From Verrucomicrobiota bacterium (lineage in GTDB: Bacteria; Verrucomicrobiota; Verrucomicrobiia; Opitutales; UBA953): a stretch of DNA of 64,000 nt. The translations under genes and the position numbers were made by a program. The notes beneath the pieces are model-generated. The model was not told the origin of the DNA, did not search any database, and saw only the letters and a program-made list of their open reading frames with translations. This document shows, piece by piece, positions 7,915 to 17,676 of this stretch (positions are counted from its first letter, which is position 1; every line of letters begins with the position of its first letter). The DNA lies in contig JAURFU010000001.1 in the NCBI GenBank assembly GCA_030834165.1, positions 1 through 64,000 on the forward strand. Reading direction: 5' to 3'.

Positions 7915-10007
7915 CGCGGAGGCGCTTGGCCGGACTTCTCGGCCGTGTCAGCCCAGGCTTGCAGCATCTGCTTCACCACCGGACCGGCCGTCTTGCCACC
8001 CCAGGTATTGGTGTCGATCTGCCCCTCGACGAGGACGCAGAAGGCCACGACCGGCCTGTCCGCCGGAGCGTAGCCGATCATCCAGGCGAGGTGGGCTTTT
8101 TCGCCTTTCTTGAAATACTCGGACGTACCGGTCTTCGCGGCGACAGGCAGGCCTTGGATCCGTGCGCTCCGTCCCGTGCCTTCCTCGACGCAACGCACCA
8201 GGCCGCCGCGGATCGCCTCCAACTGCGCCTGGCTCAGGCCGATGGGCGAGGACCCGGCATGGATTCCGCTGCGTGACGGGTCATGGATGATGGTCGGGGC
8301 CGTCCGGGTCTCACCGCGCGCCAAGGATGCGGAGAACGCCGCCATGTGCAGGGGGGTTGTCAGCAGGTAGCCTTGGCCGATCGAGAAATTCGCCGTGTCG
8401 CCATCCTGCCATGGTCCGGCCTTGATGCGCAGCTTGTACTCGCGGTCGGGGACCACCAGTCCGCGCGCGGCGGCGTAGGGCAGCTCGGTGTAGGACCGTC
8501 CTTGCGCGTCGGGTCCGTCCGTGGTCTCGAGCAGCGGCGACTCCAATCCGAAACGCCTGGCTTCCGCCGCCAGCGCCTCGGGACCGGCCCGGAGACCGAC
8601 CTGGTAATTCCAGACGTTGGACGAGATCGCCAGCATCTTGTCGAGGTCGACCTCGCCGTAGCCCACGGGCTCGTGCTCGGGGAAATCCCGTCCTCCCACG
8701 CGGTAGGAAGCGCCGCACTCGAGGATGTCATCCCAGTCCACCACTTTCTTCCGCATGCCGGCGAGGGCCGTCACGATCTTGAACGTCGAGCCGGGCGGAT
8801 AGAGTCCTTGGGTCGCCCGGTTCAGCCAGGCGCCGGCCTGCTCGACCTCGTCGTAATCGGCGGCGGTGATCCGCCCGGCGAGCCGGTTCGGGTCGAAGGT
8901 CGGCTGGCTCGCCAGCGACAGGATCTCACCGGTGTGGACGTCGAGCATCACGGCCGCGGCGGGCAGGGGGACACCCTGCGGGTCCTTGATCTCCGCGAGA
9001 GCCTGCTCGGTCGCGCGCTGGATGCGGAGGTCCAGGGAGAGCACGATGTTGCTGCCCTGGACGGGCTCGCTGTACTTGAGCCGGGTCTGGTTGTAGCCCG
9101 AGGACGTCTTCGTCCACAGCTCCCATCCGCTCAGTCCTTTGAGGACATGGTCGAAGGACAGCTCGACGCCGGCGGCGCCGGTCTTGCCCGTCTGTCTGAG
9201 CTTCTGCAAGGACTCCAGGCGGATCTCCGCGATGTCTTCCACGTTGGGAGGCAGGTCATCGGAGTCTTTGACGTAGCCGAGGACGTGGGCGGCCATGCCG
9301 CCGTAGGGGTAGGTCCGGATGATGTCGGATTCCAGACGGATCGGCCCGTCGACGGGGAACTGTTCGATGAAGCGCGCGACGGCCTTGACGCCTTCCTCGG
9401 GACCGGCCGGGACGTTCGCCACGGGAAAAGCGAGGTCGCGGACCAAGGTGAATGGCATGGCGCGTCGCTCGCGCAGGTGCTTGCGCAGGTCCTCGATGTT
9501 CACCTTGCGTTCGCCGGGAGGATCGAGGGGGGTGGCTTTCGCCGGCATCGGCCGCTTCGTCGTCGTGCGCTGGTTCTCGTCGATGACGAACCACACCTTG
9601 TTCAGCCAGCCTTGCAGCACGTTGACGCGCGCCAGCTCCATCACGCGTTCGGTGTCGATCTGGACGGCCTGCCGGGCGCGTTCGGCGGCGAGCAGCCGCA
9701 GGTATTCGGCGCGGAACTCCTTCTGCAGCGCGGCGAGGTCGGCCTTGATGCTCCAGCGGGCGCGGTTATCCACGAGCACGAAGCCGTTGCGGTCGTAGAT
9801 GCGGCCGCGGGCGGGCGGGCGGAGGATGACGCGCCGGCTTTGGCTGTCCGATTGTTCCTTGAGGTCACCGGTCTGGACCAGCTGGCGGTAGGCCAGCCCG
9901 CCGGCCACGTAGAGGAAGCCCAACGCGAAGATGCCGAAGACCGCGTAAAGACGCAGCCGTTCGACCGGCGTCGAAGGGAGCACCTTGGTGTCTTCGGGGT
10001 CCCTCAT
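7911..10007 (-). CDS. mrdA: Penicillin-binding protein 2 (elongation transpeptidase MrdA)
   Basis: The class B penicillin-binding protein that cross-links peptidoglycan during cell elongation, in the inner membrane with MreBCD and RodA. Of 698 residues, 1-20 are cytoplasmic and about 20-40 form one membrane anchor (YAVFGIFALGFLYVAGGLAY). The dimerisation domain starts near 62 (RPPARGRIYDRNG). Catalytic motifs are STFK (Ser407), SSN (462-464) and KTG (Lys625). The frame is open upstream to 10181, but the ATG at 10007 overlaps the mreD stop as ATGA and gives the expected N-terminus. It is the last gene of the mre operon; rodA is not adjacent. Confidence 0.95.
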   Translation of the reverse strand: MRDPEDTKVLPSTPVERLRLYAVFGIFALGFLYVAGGLAYRQLVQTGDLKEQSDSQSRRVILRPPARGRIYDRNGFVLVDNRARWSIKADLAALQKEFRAEYLRLLAAERARQAVQIDTERVMELARVNVLQGWLNKVWFVIDENQRTTTKRPMPAKATPLDPPGERKVNIEDLRKHLRERRAMPFTLVRDLAFPVANVPAGPEEGVKAVARFIEQFPVDGPIRLESDIIRTYPYGGMAAHVLGYVKDSDDLPPNVEDIAEIRLESLQKLRQTGKTGAAGVELSFDHVLKGLSGWELWTKTSSGYNQTRLKYSEPVQGSNIVLSLDLRIQRATEQALAEIKDPQGVPLPAAAVMLDVHTGEILSLASQPTFDPNRLAGRITAADYDEVEQAGAWLNRATQGLYPPGSTFKIVTALAGMRKKVVDWDDILECGASYRVGGRDFPEHEPVGYGEVDLDKMLAISSNVWNYQVGLRAGPEALAAEARRFGLESPLLETTDGPDAQGRSYTELPYAAARGLVVPDREYKLRIKAGPWQDGDTANFSIGQGYLLTTPLHMAAFSASLARGETRTAPTIIHDPSRSGIHAGSSPIGLSQAQLEAIRGGLVRCVEEGTGRSARIQGLPVAAKTGTSEYFKKGEKAHLAWMIGYAPADRPVVAFCVLVEGQIDTNTWGGKTAGPVVKQMLQAWADTAEKSGQAPPR

Positions 10008-10522
10008 GGCGTTTCGGGCGCGGGGGGCACGCCCAGACGGTCCATCGCGGCGTTCTGGGTCAGCGCGATCGGCACGAATCCGAGCACGCCGACGACGGCG
10101 GCCAGCAGGAGCTGACCGAAGAGGTGGCCGGCCATGCCGTCGGCGGAGGAGGGAGCGGCCAAGGCCGCGGCGGCATACCATGCCAGGCAGGCGCCGACGT
10201 TGACGGCCGCCGCGCCCTGGAGCATCCGCGGCGTGGTGCGGAGGAGCGCGCGATGGGAGGACAGGTAGATCGCGACCGCCACGAGCGTCAGCGCCAGCGC
10301 CCCGTCAGGGACGGCCCGGCGGGCCTCGAAGAGGAACCCGAGGCAGGCGGCGAACAGCACGCATTGCCAACGTTTCAGTCGCCGGCAGGGAGCGACAAGG
10401 CAGGCCCCCGTCACGAACACCACAAGCGAGGAGGGCGCCAGGGCGTCGCTGGCGAGGTCAGCCCCGAGCAGCCAAGGGTAAGTCGCGAGGAGGAGGAAGA
10501 GCCAGGCCCAGCCCATCGTCAT
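10004..10522 (-). CDS. mreD: Rod shape-determining protein MreD
   Basis: A 172-residue, very hydrophobic protein with about five membrane segments, in the position of MreD between mreC and mrdA. MreD is a small inner-membrane partner of MreC in the elongation machinery. Sequence conservation of this family is low, so the call rests on length, hydrophobicity and gene order. The ATG at 10522 overlaps the mreC stop (ATGA), and its own stop overlaps the mrdA start in the same way, which suggests translational coupling along the operon. The longer frame to 10870 is only the upstream extension inside mreC. Confidence 0.85.
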   Translation of the reverse strand: MTMGWAWLFLLLATYPWLLGADLASDALAPSSLVVFVTGACLVAPCRRLKRWQCVLFAACLGFLFEARRAVPDGALALTLVAVAIYLSSHRALLRTTPRMLQGAAAVNVGACLAWYAAAALAAPSSADGMAGHLFGQLLLAAVVGVLGFVPIALTQNAAMDRLGVPPAPETP

Positions 10523-11394
10523 TGGAATTGGTCGCCTTGCATGAGGGCCTCGCCCGGCGTCTGGTGAATCGGCACGAGCACGGACACCTCCTGCAGGTTG
10601 TACAGGTCTCGCGAGGGCACCAGCAGGCTTTCCTTGAAGTTGCCCACCTGCGTGGCGTAAGCCCCGCCGTCGAGATACCCCAATGTCAGCCCGCTCGGAA
10701 AGACGCCGCCCATCCCGGTGGTGGTCACGCGGGCCGGCGTGCCGGCGGGCAGCAGGTAATCGTAAGGGATCACGCTCACGCGCGCCTTGGCCGCGCCGAG
10801 GGAGTTGGCGGCGACGCCGTTGACGAGGACGATCCGGTTCTGGTCGTCGCCTTCGAGGTAGGCGGTGCACCGGAAGCCGGGGCTCGTGACGAGGTCGACT
10901 TCGCTGGTCGTCAGGTGCACGGCGGTGACGCGACCGACGACGGTGTCGCCGAAGATCACCGGAGCGCCGGGCCGGATGCCGTCATTGCGCCCCTTGCGGA
11001 TGACGATGCGCTGCCACCAGGAGGAGCTGTCGCGGGTGGCCACGCGGGCGACGACGGAGAGGTATTCGGCCGGGACGTTGTAGCGGGTCAGTTCCCGCAG
11101 CCGGAGGTTCTCGCGACGGAGGTCTTCCATCGTCTTGAGCTTGAGCTCGAGGGCGGCGTTGATGCGCGCAAGGTCGCGTCCGGCGGCGGCAAGCTCCTCG
11201 GCGCTGCGGCTCTTCTTCTCGAAGAAGGTGGCCAGGTCGCGGGACCGGCCGAGCAGGTGGAGGGCCGGAGCCTGGAATTCGACGAAGGCCTCGCGATTGA
11301 AACGACGGACCGCGGAAGGCAGCAGCACCCAGACCGCGACGAAGGCGGCGAGGACGACATAAGAGGCGCGGGCTCCCTGACGATTCTGGTCCAT
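10519..11394 (-). CDS. mreC: Rod shape-determining protein MreC
   Basis: A 291-residue bitopic membrane protein that scaffolds the elongasome in the periplasm. Residues 10-29 form the membrane anchor (ASYVVLAAFVAVWVLLPSAV). Residues about 55-103 are a predicted coiled coil rich in Glu, Arg and Leu. The two beta-barrel MreC domains follow, beginning at VVARVATRDSSSWWQRIVI and including NDGIRPGAPVI. It starts 24 bases after mreB and shares an ATGA overlap with mreD. Confidence 0.94.
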   Translation of the reverse strand: MDQNRQGARASYVVLAAFVAVWVLLPSAVRRFNREAFVEFQAPALHLLGRSRDLATFFEKKSRSAEELAAAGRDLARINAALELKLKTMEDLRRENLRLRELTRYNVPAEYLSVVARVATRDSSSWWQRIVIRKGRNDGIRPGAPVIFGDTVVGRVTAVHLTTSEVDLVTSPGFRCTAYLEGDDQNRIVLVNGVAANSLGAAKARVSVIPYDYLLPAGTPARVTTTGMGGVFPSGLTLGYLDGGAYATQVGNFKESLLVPSRDLYNLQEVSVLVPIHQTPGEALMQGDQFQ

Positions 11395-11418
11395 GGCGGG
11401 TCGGCCCGCGAGCGGGGC

Positions 11419-12435
11419 TTAGTCTCGACCGCTCCAGCGGGAGGAATTGGCGAGGATCTTGCCGGTGCCGTTGACGACGGCGCAAAGCGGGTCTTCGGCG
11501 ACGAAGACCGGCAGGCCCGTGGCCTCGGAGATGGCGCGGTCGATCTTGCGGATCAGGGAACCGCCGCCGGCGAGCACGATGCCGCGGTCGACGAGGTCGG
11601 AGGAGAGTTCCGGCGGGATGCGCTCCAGGGAGCCCTTCACGGCCTCGATGATCTGGTTGATGTTGTCGGCCATGGCCTCGCGGACCTCCTGGGAGGTGAG
11701 GTGGAGCTGGCGGGGCAGGCCGGTGACGTTGTCACGGCCCTTCACTTCGAAGGTGAGTTCCTGTTCGAGCGCGTAGGCCGAGCCGATCTTGATCTTGATC
11801 TCTTCGGCCGTGCGTTCGCCGATGATCAGGTTGTACGAGTTGCGGATGTACTTGATGATCGACATGTCGAACTCGTCGCCGCCGACGCGGATGGAGCGGG
11901 CGTGGACGATGCCGCCGAGGGAAAGCACCGCGACTTCGGTGGTGCCGCCGCCGATGTCGACGATCATGGAGCCGGTGGGCTCTTCGACGGGCAGGCCGAC
12001 ACCGATGGCGGAGGCGACGGGCTCGGGGATGGTGATGACGTCATCGGCCCCGGCGCGGTAGGCCGAATCCATGACGGCGCGTCGCTCGACCGCGGTGATG
12101 CCGTAGGGCACGGCGACGACGACGGTGAGGTTGGTGAAGAGGGATTTGCGGGCGACCTTGCCGATGAAGTAGCGGAGCATGTGCTCGCTGATCTCGAAGT
12201 CGGCGATGACGCCGTCCTTCATCGGACGCAGGGCCTGGATGTCGCCCGGGGTGCGGCCCAGCATCATGCGCGCCTCGTTGCCGACGGCGATGGGCTTGCG
12301 GGTGCTCGTGCGGATGGCGACGACCGAAGGTTCGCGCAGGACGACGCCGCGGTCCTTGAGGAACACGAGGGTGTTCGCGGTGCCTAGGTCGATGCCGATG
12401 GCTTGGTTGAATAGCCCGGGGAAGCGCTTGAACAT
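11419..12435 (-). CDS. mreB: Rod shape-determining protein MreB
   Basis: The bacterial actin that directs elongasome movement and rod shape. Length is 338 residues. Phosphate 1 loop is IGIDLGTANTL (residues 13-23), phosphate 2 is IVDIGGGTTEVAV, and the adenosine motif is VLAGGGSLI near the C-terminus. The N-terminal FKRF segment may help membrane attachment. It heads the minus-strand operon mreB-mreC-mreD-mrdA, and 268 bases separate it from the divergent oxidoreductase gene. A rod-shaped cell is implied by the complete set. Confidence 0.97.
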   Translation of the reverse strand: MFKRFPGLFNQAIGIDLGTANTLVFLKDRGVVLREPSVVAIRTSTRKPIAVGNEARMMLGRTPGDIQALRPMKDGVIADFEISEHMLRYFIGKVARKSLFTNLTVVVAVPYGITAVERRAVMDSAYRAGADDVITIPEPVASAIGVGLPVEEPTGSMIVDIGGGTTEVAVLSLGGIVHARSIRVGGDEFDMSIIKYIRNSYNLIIGERTAEEIKIKIGSAYALEQELTFEVKGRDNVTGLPRQLHLTSQEVREAMADNINQIIEAVKGSLERIPPELSSDLVDRGIVLAGGGSLIRKIDRAISEATGLPVFVAEDPLCAVVNGTGKILANSSRWSGRD

Positions 12436-12455
12436 CAGGGTCGTGTGGTTTCCTT

Positions 12456-12484
12456 TATGAACAGTTTATTCACATGAGAGTCAA
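12456..12484 (-). promoter_or_regulatory. Possible promoter of the mre operon
   Basis: On the minus strand TTGACT (12484-12479) is followed after 17 bases by TTCATA (12461-12456), 20 bases before the mreB ATG. The -35 match is good and the -10 match is weak. This is the only sigma-70-like arrangement found in this divergent region. Confidence 0.25.
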
Positions 12485-12703
12485 ATGAAACTTCGGCCGG
12501 CAGGACAGGGGGACAGCCGTCATAAGATTCATCCAGACAGCGAGATAGGCGGGGCGGATGACCTGACCATCCGACCTGTTCACAACCCACCGTCCGAGCC
12601 TTGGTTCGCTGCCGGGCCCTTGCGGTCCGAGGGCCGGACCAAAAGTCCGTCAAGGAACTTGCGAGCGTGGCGGGCCACTCATAGACCTCCTTATCCCAAC
12701 CCC

Positions 12704-14083
12704 ATGACACCCCACCTCAATCGTCGCTCCTTCCTCCGCCAGACCAGCGTGGCCGCCGCCGCCTTCGTGGTGTCGCGCCCCTGGCTCAACTCCGCCGCCC
12801 GCACGATTTCGCCGAACGAGAAGCTCAACATCGCCGCGATCGGCTTCGGCGGCGTCGGCAAGAGCAACGTCAACAACTCGGCCGACGAGAACATCGTCGC
12901 GCTGTGCGACCTGGACCTGAGCCGCTGCGGCGGCACGATCAAGCAGTTCCCCAAGGCCGCGCTCTTCACGGATTTCCGCAAGATGCTCGACCAGCAGAAG
13001 GACATCGACGCGGTCATCATCGCCACGCCCGACCACTCCCACGCCTACATCGCGATGGAGTGCATGCGCCGCGGCAAGCACGTCTACGTGCAGAAGCCGA
13101 TCTCCCATTCCGTCTTCGAGGCCCGCATCCTCACCGAGTCGGCCCATAAATATAAGGTCGCGACCCAGATGGGCAACCAAGGCCACTCCGGCGAAGGCAT
13201 CCGCCAGGTGACCGAATGGATCGCCGCCGGCCTCATCGGCAAGGTGCGCGAAGTCCACACCTGGACCAACCGTCCGATCTGGCCGCAGAGCCTCGAGATG
13301 GGCCGTCCGACCGAAGTCCAGCAGGCCCCCGAAGGCATGGACTGGGACCAGTGGTGCGGCCCGGCGCCGTTCCGGCCTTTCCACGCTTCCTACCATCCGG
13401 GCAAGTGGCGCGCCTGGTGGGACTTCGGCACCGGTTCCCTCGGCGACATGGGCTGTCACATCATCGACCCCGCCTTCATGGCGCTCGACCTCCGTTACCC
13501 GATCAGCGTCGAGGGCAACGTCTCGACCGTCTATGAGACCTTCGGCAAGAAGACCACGGGCAAGAACGAATCCTACCCGCGCTCCTCGATCGTCCGCTTC
13601 AAGTTCCCGGCCCGCGGCGACAAGCCGCCCGTGACCCTCACCTGGTGGGACGGCGGCCTGATGCCGGCCCGCCCGGAAGAACTGGAGGACGACATGCCCT
13701 TCGGCGACCCCAACGGCGGCTGCCTCTTCATCGGCGACCAGGGTAAGCTGGTCTGCGGCTGCTACGGCCTCAACCCCCGCATCCTCAACGCCGACCTGCG
13801 CGCCGCGGCCAAGACCGTGGCCAAGACCATCCCGCGCATCCCGGGCAATTCATCCGGCCACGAGAAGGATTGGATCCGCTCCTGCAAGGGCGGCGCCGTC
13901 GCGTCCTCCAACTTCGATTATTCCGGCCCGCTCTCCGAGATGGTGCTCATGGGCAACCTCGCTTCGCGCTACCCCGACCGCAAACTGCTGTGGGACGGCG
14001 CGAAGATGGAGGTCACCAACGACAAGGAAGCGAACGCCTACGTCCGCCGCGAATACCGCAAGGGCTTCGAACTCGGCACGTAA
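12704..14083 (+). CDS. Tat-exported Gfo/Idh/MocA family oxidoreductase
   Basis: A 459-residue NAD(P)-dependent sugar-type dehydrogenase. Residues 1-30 are a twin-arginine signal (RRSFLRQ with Arg7-Arg8, then SVAAAAFVV), so the enzyme should be folded with cofactor in the cytoplasm and exported. The Rossmann segment is IAAIGFGGVGKSN. ATPDHSHAYIAMECMRRGKHVYVQKP is the family's conserved core, with the catalytic Lys in QKP. Such exported Gfo/Idh/MocA proteins are abundant in Verrucomicrobiota and Planctomycetes; substrates are mostly unknown. The frame extends up to 12485, but the Tat signal fixes the start at 12704. It stands alone, convergent with uppP. Confidence 0.92.
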   Translation: MTPHLNRRSFLRQTSVAAAAFVVSRPWLNSAARTISPNEKLNIAAIGFGGVGKSNVNNSADENIVALCDLDLSRCGGTIKQFPKAALFTDFRKMLDQQKDIDAVIIATPDHSHAYIAMECMRRGKHVYVQKPISHSVFEARILTESAHKYKVATQMGNQGHSGEGIRQVTEWIAAGLIGKVREVHTWTNRPIWPQSLEMGRPTEVQQAPEGMDWDQWCGPAPFRPFHASYHPGKWRAWWDFGTGSLGDMGCHIIDPAFMALDLRYPISVEGNVSTVYETFGKKTTGKNESYPRSSIVRFKFPARGDKPPVTLTWWDGGLMPARPEELEDDMPFGDPNGGCLFIGDQGKLVCGCYGLNPRILNADLRAAAKTVAKTIPRIPGNSSGHEKDWIRSCKGGAVASSNFDYSGPLSEMVLMGNLASRYPDRKLLWDGAKMEVTNDKEANAYVRREYRKGFELGT

Positions 14084-14089
14084 GGCGGC

Positions 14090-15055
14090 TCAGTTCAAGG
14101 CGAGGTAAGCCAGGATCGCCCCGCCCAGCGCGAGGCGATACCAGGCGAACACGCCCAGCCCATGGCGGGAGACGTAGCCCACGAGCCATTTCACGGAAAC
14201 GAAGGCGGTGACGGCGGCGACGAGCAGGCCGACGCCGGCCGGGCCGGCCGGGTAGACCTGCGTGAGGGCAGGGCCGAGCGACCACATCTTGTAGACCGAA
14301 GCCGCCGAAAGGGTGAGCAGGCCGACCAGGAAGGAGAATTCGGTCGAGGCGGCATGGGACAGCCCGGCGACGCGTCCGCCGAGGATCGTGGCGAGGGAAC
14401 GGCTCGTGCCGGGGATCAAGGCGAAGCACTGGCACAGCCCGACCGTCAGCGCGGTGCGCCAACCGATGGAGGTGACTTCGTCGCCCTCGGCGGAACGCGC
14501 TTTCGGCAGCGCCTGTTCGGCGACGAGGATGAGGAGTCCGCCCACGACCAGGGCGGCCGCGACGACTTCGACGGAGAACAGATAGGCGGTGATGGCGTCC
14601 TTGAAGAGGAAGCCGAGCAGGGCGGCGGGGAGGAACGCGACGACGATCGCCGCCGCAAGGCCGACGGATGCCTTGTCGCCGCGGAACAATCCTTTCACGA
14701 GGTCGCGGAGCCGCGCGTAGAAGGCGACGAACACGGCGAGGATCGCGCCGAGCTGGATGATGACGAGGTAGTCGTCGGCGACACGTTCCATCGAAACCGC
14801 GCGACCTTTGCGGTCGGTCACGCCTGCGACGACGACATCAGGGAAAGCCGGTACGCCCAGGGCACGGTCGGTGATGATCATGTGGCCCGTGGAGCTGACC
14901 GGCAGGTATTCGGTCACGCCTTCGACCGTGCCGGTGACGACGGCCCGCGAGTAGGTGAACTCTCGGCGGATCTCCTCGGGGGAAACCGACGGACCGTAGC
15001 CCGCGAAAGAGGGCAGGGAGGACAGCAGCCACAGGCCGAAGGCGAGACGAAGCAT
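14090..15055 (-). CDS. uppP: Undecaprenyl-diphosphatase UppP (BacA)
   Basis: Dephosphorylates undecaprenyl pyrophosphate so that the lipid carrier can be reused for cell wall synthesis. Catalytic motifs are EGVTEYLPVSSTGH (Glu-rich motif, about residues 45-58) and PGTSRS. At least seven hydrophobic segments are visible. At 321 residues it is about 50 longer than usual. The extra length is a signal-peptide-like N-terminus (MLRLAFGLWLLSSLPSFAGY) plus about 30 residues with TDRKGRAVSMERVADDY between the two parts of the first conserved region. The ATG at 15055 is preferred over 15091. No cluster partners are visible; murJ and uppP both serve lipid II cycling. Confidence 0.93.
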   Translation of the reverse strand: MLRLAFGLWLLSSLPSFAGYGPSVSPEEIRREFTYSRAVVTGTVEGVTEYLPVSSTGHMIITDRALGVPAFPDVVVAGVTDRKGRAVSMERVADDYLVIIQLGAILAVFVAFYARLRDLVKGLFRGDKASVGLAAAIVVAFLPAALLGFLFKDAITAYLFSVEVVAAALVVGGLLILVAEQALPKARSAEGDEVTSIGWRTALTVGLCQCFALIPGTSRSLATILGGRVAGLSHAASTEFSFLVGLLTLSAASVYKMWSLGPALTQVYPAGPAGVGLLVAAVTAFVSVKWLVGYVSRHGLGVFAWYRLALGGAILAYLALN

Positions 15056-15157
15056 GGGCGATGCATAAGGCCCACGGCCGTGCCGGGGCAAGGATAGCCG
15101 TCAAAAGTCCTTGTCGCTTGCCCTCTCCATGGCTTCTCCCTTTATGCAGGCATCACC

Positions 15158-16393
<1,236 letters not shown>

Positions 16394-16395
16394 CG

Positions 16396-17271
16396 ATGGC
16401 GGCCTCCTCGATGACGGGTTTCGGACGCGCGGAGATCGATCTCCCCGGCGTCCGCCTCTCGGTCGAAATCGCCACCGTGAACCAGAAGAATCTGCAGGTC
16501 TCGGTCTTCGGACCGGATGCCTGGCCCGCCCTGGAATCCACCGCTTCGGCGTGGATCCGCGCCCGCCTGCAACGCGGCAAGGTCACCGCCCGCGTGACGC
16601 AAGCCGCTGCCTCGACCTGTTCGGGGCAGTGGGATGCGGAAGCCGTCGCAGGCAGCTTGGATGAGCTTGCGAAGGTCGCCGCACGCTGCGGCGTGAAGAT
16701 CTCCCCGGACGCCGAACTGCTGCTGAGGCTCGCCGAATCCACGCGCCGCCCTTCCGTCGTCCTGCCTGAGCTCAGCAAGGTGGAGTCCTTCGTCCAGAAA
16801 GCCTTCGAGGAAGCGTTGAATCGTCTCGTCGCCATGCGTCAGGCCGAAGGCGCCGCCTTGGCCCGCGATCTCAACGATCGCCTGGCCAAGATGGCGACGA
16901 TGGTGGTCGGCATGGAGGCCGCCGAGAAGTCGGCTCCCGTCCGCCATCGCGATGCCATGCTCAAGCGTCTGAAGGACGCCGGGCTGGCGCTCGACGTGAA
17001 CGACGAGAGGGTGCTCAAGGAACTCGCCTTGTTCGCGGACCGTTCGGACATCACCGAAGAGGTCGTCCGCCTGAAGAGCCATATCGCCCAATTTTCAGCA
17101 GAACTGGGACTGCCCAACGGCGGACGTAAGCTCGACTTCCTGATCCAGGAACTCCTGAGGGAAGTAAACACCATCGGCAGCAAGGCCTCGGAAATCGCCA
17201 CGACGAAGCTGGTTTTGGAGGCAAAAACCGAGATCGAGCGCATCCGGGAGCAGGTCCAGAACTTGGAATAA
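16396..17271 (+). CDS. YicC/YloC-family endoribonuclease
   Basis: A 291-residue protein of the YicC family, which includes stress-linked endoribonucleases such as E. coli YicC, reported to act in small RNA turnover. The N-terminal domain carries the diagnostic SMTGFGRAEI (residues 5-14). The C-terminal DUF1732 domain has KLDFLIQELLREVNTIGSKA and KTEIERIREQVQNLE. It starts two bases after trpB and ends about 70 bases before the HU/IHF gene. Confidence 0.92.
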   Translation: MAASSMTGFGRAEIDLPGVRLSVEIATVNQKNLQVSVFGPDAWPALESTASAWIRARLQRGKVTARVTQAAASTCSGQWDAEAVAGSLDELAKVAARCGVKISPDAELLLRLAESTRRPSVVLPELSKVESFVQKAFEEALNRLVAMRQAEGAALARDLNDRLAKMATMVVGMEAAEKSAPVRHRDAMLKRLKDAGLALDVNDERVLKELALFADRSDITEEVVRLKSHIAQFSAELGLPNGGRKLDFLIQELLREVNTIGSKASEIATTKLVLEAKTEIERIREQVQNLE

Positions 17272-17341
17272 GGTTTTTTAGGGTGCGGTGTTGCAACCGT
17301 CGCTTTCCCATGCCTTTGTCTATCAACACTTACGCAACGTC

Positions 17342-17665
17342 ATGTCCAACAACCTCACCAAGCGCGACATCGTCCTGAAAATTTTCACGGACAAGGGGTA
17401 TCCCCAGAAGCATATCCGCGACTCGGTCCAGATGACCCTCGACGCCATCAGCGAAGCGCTGCTGGCCGGTCGTGACGTCGAGCTCCGCAACTTCGGCGTC
17501 TTCCAGGTCCAGGTCCGCAAGAGCCGCATCGGTCGCAACCCGAACCGCCCGGAGACGGACGTCGTGATCCCGAAGCGCGCGGTCATCAAGTTCAAGGCGG
17601 GCAAGGAACTGAAGGCCAAGCTGAAGTCGATCGACGTGGAGAAGCCGAGCCAGCCGCAGCAGTAA
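17342..17665 (+). CDS. HU/IHF family DNA-binding protein
   Basis: A 107-residue nucleoid protein. LTKRDIVLKIF starts the helical dimerisation half, and GRDVELRNFGVFQVQVRKSR with GRNPNRPET is the flexible beta-arm that inserts into the minor groove; the Pro at the arm tip is present. A Lys-rich tail (about residues 80-107) follows. The family ATG is at 17342, not the upstream start at 17288. hisS begins 11 bases downstream. IHF-like or HU-like cannot be separated from sequence alone. Confidence 0.93.
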   Translation: MSNNLTKRDIVLKIFTDKGYPQKHIRDSVQMTLDAISEALLAGRDVELRNFGVFQVQVRKSRIGRNPNRPETDVVIPKRAVIKFKAGKELKAKLKSIDVEKPSQPQQ

Positions 17666-17676
17666 TCCGCTCCGCG

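Noticed and set aside
10522-12387. 621-codon plus-strand frame over mreC and mreB
   Set aside because: Both mre genes are certain on the minus strand, so this is an antisense shadow.
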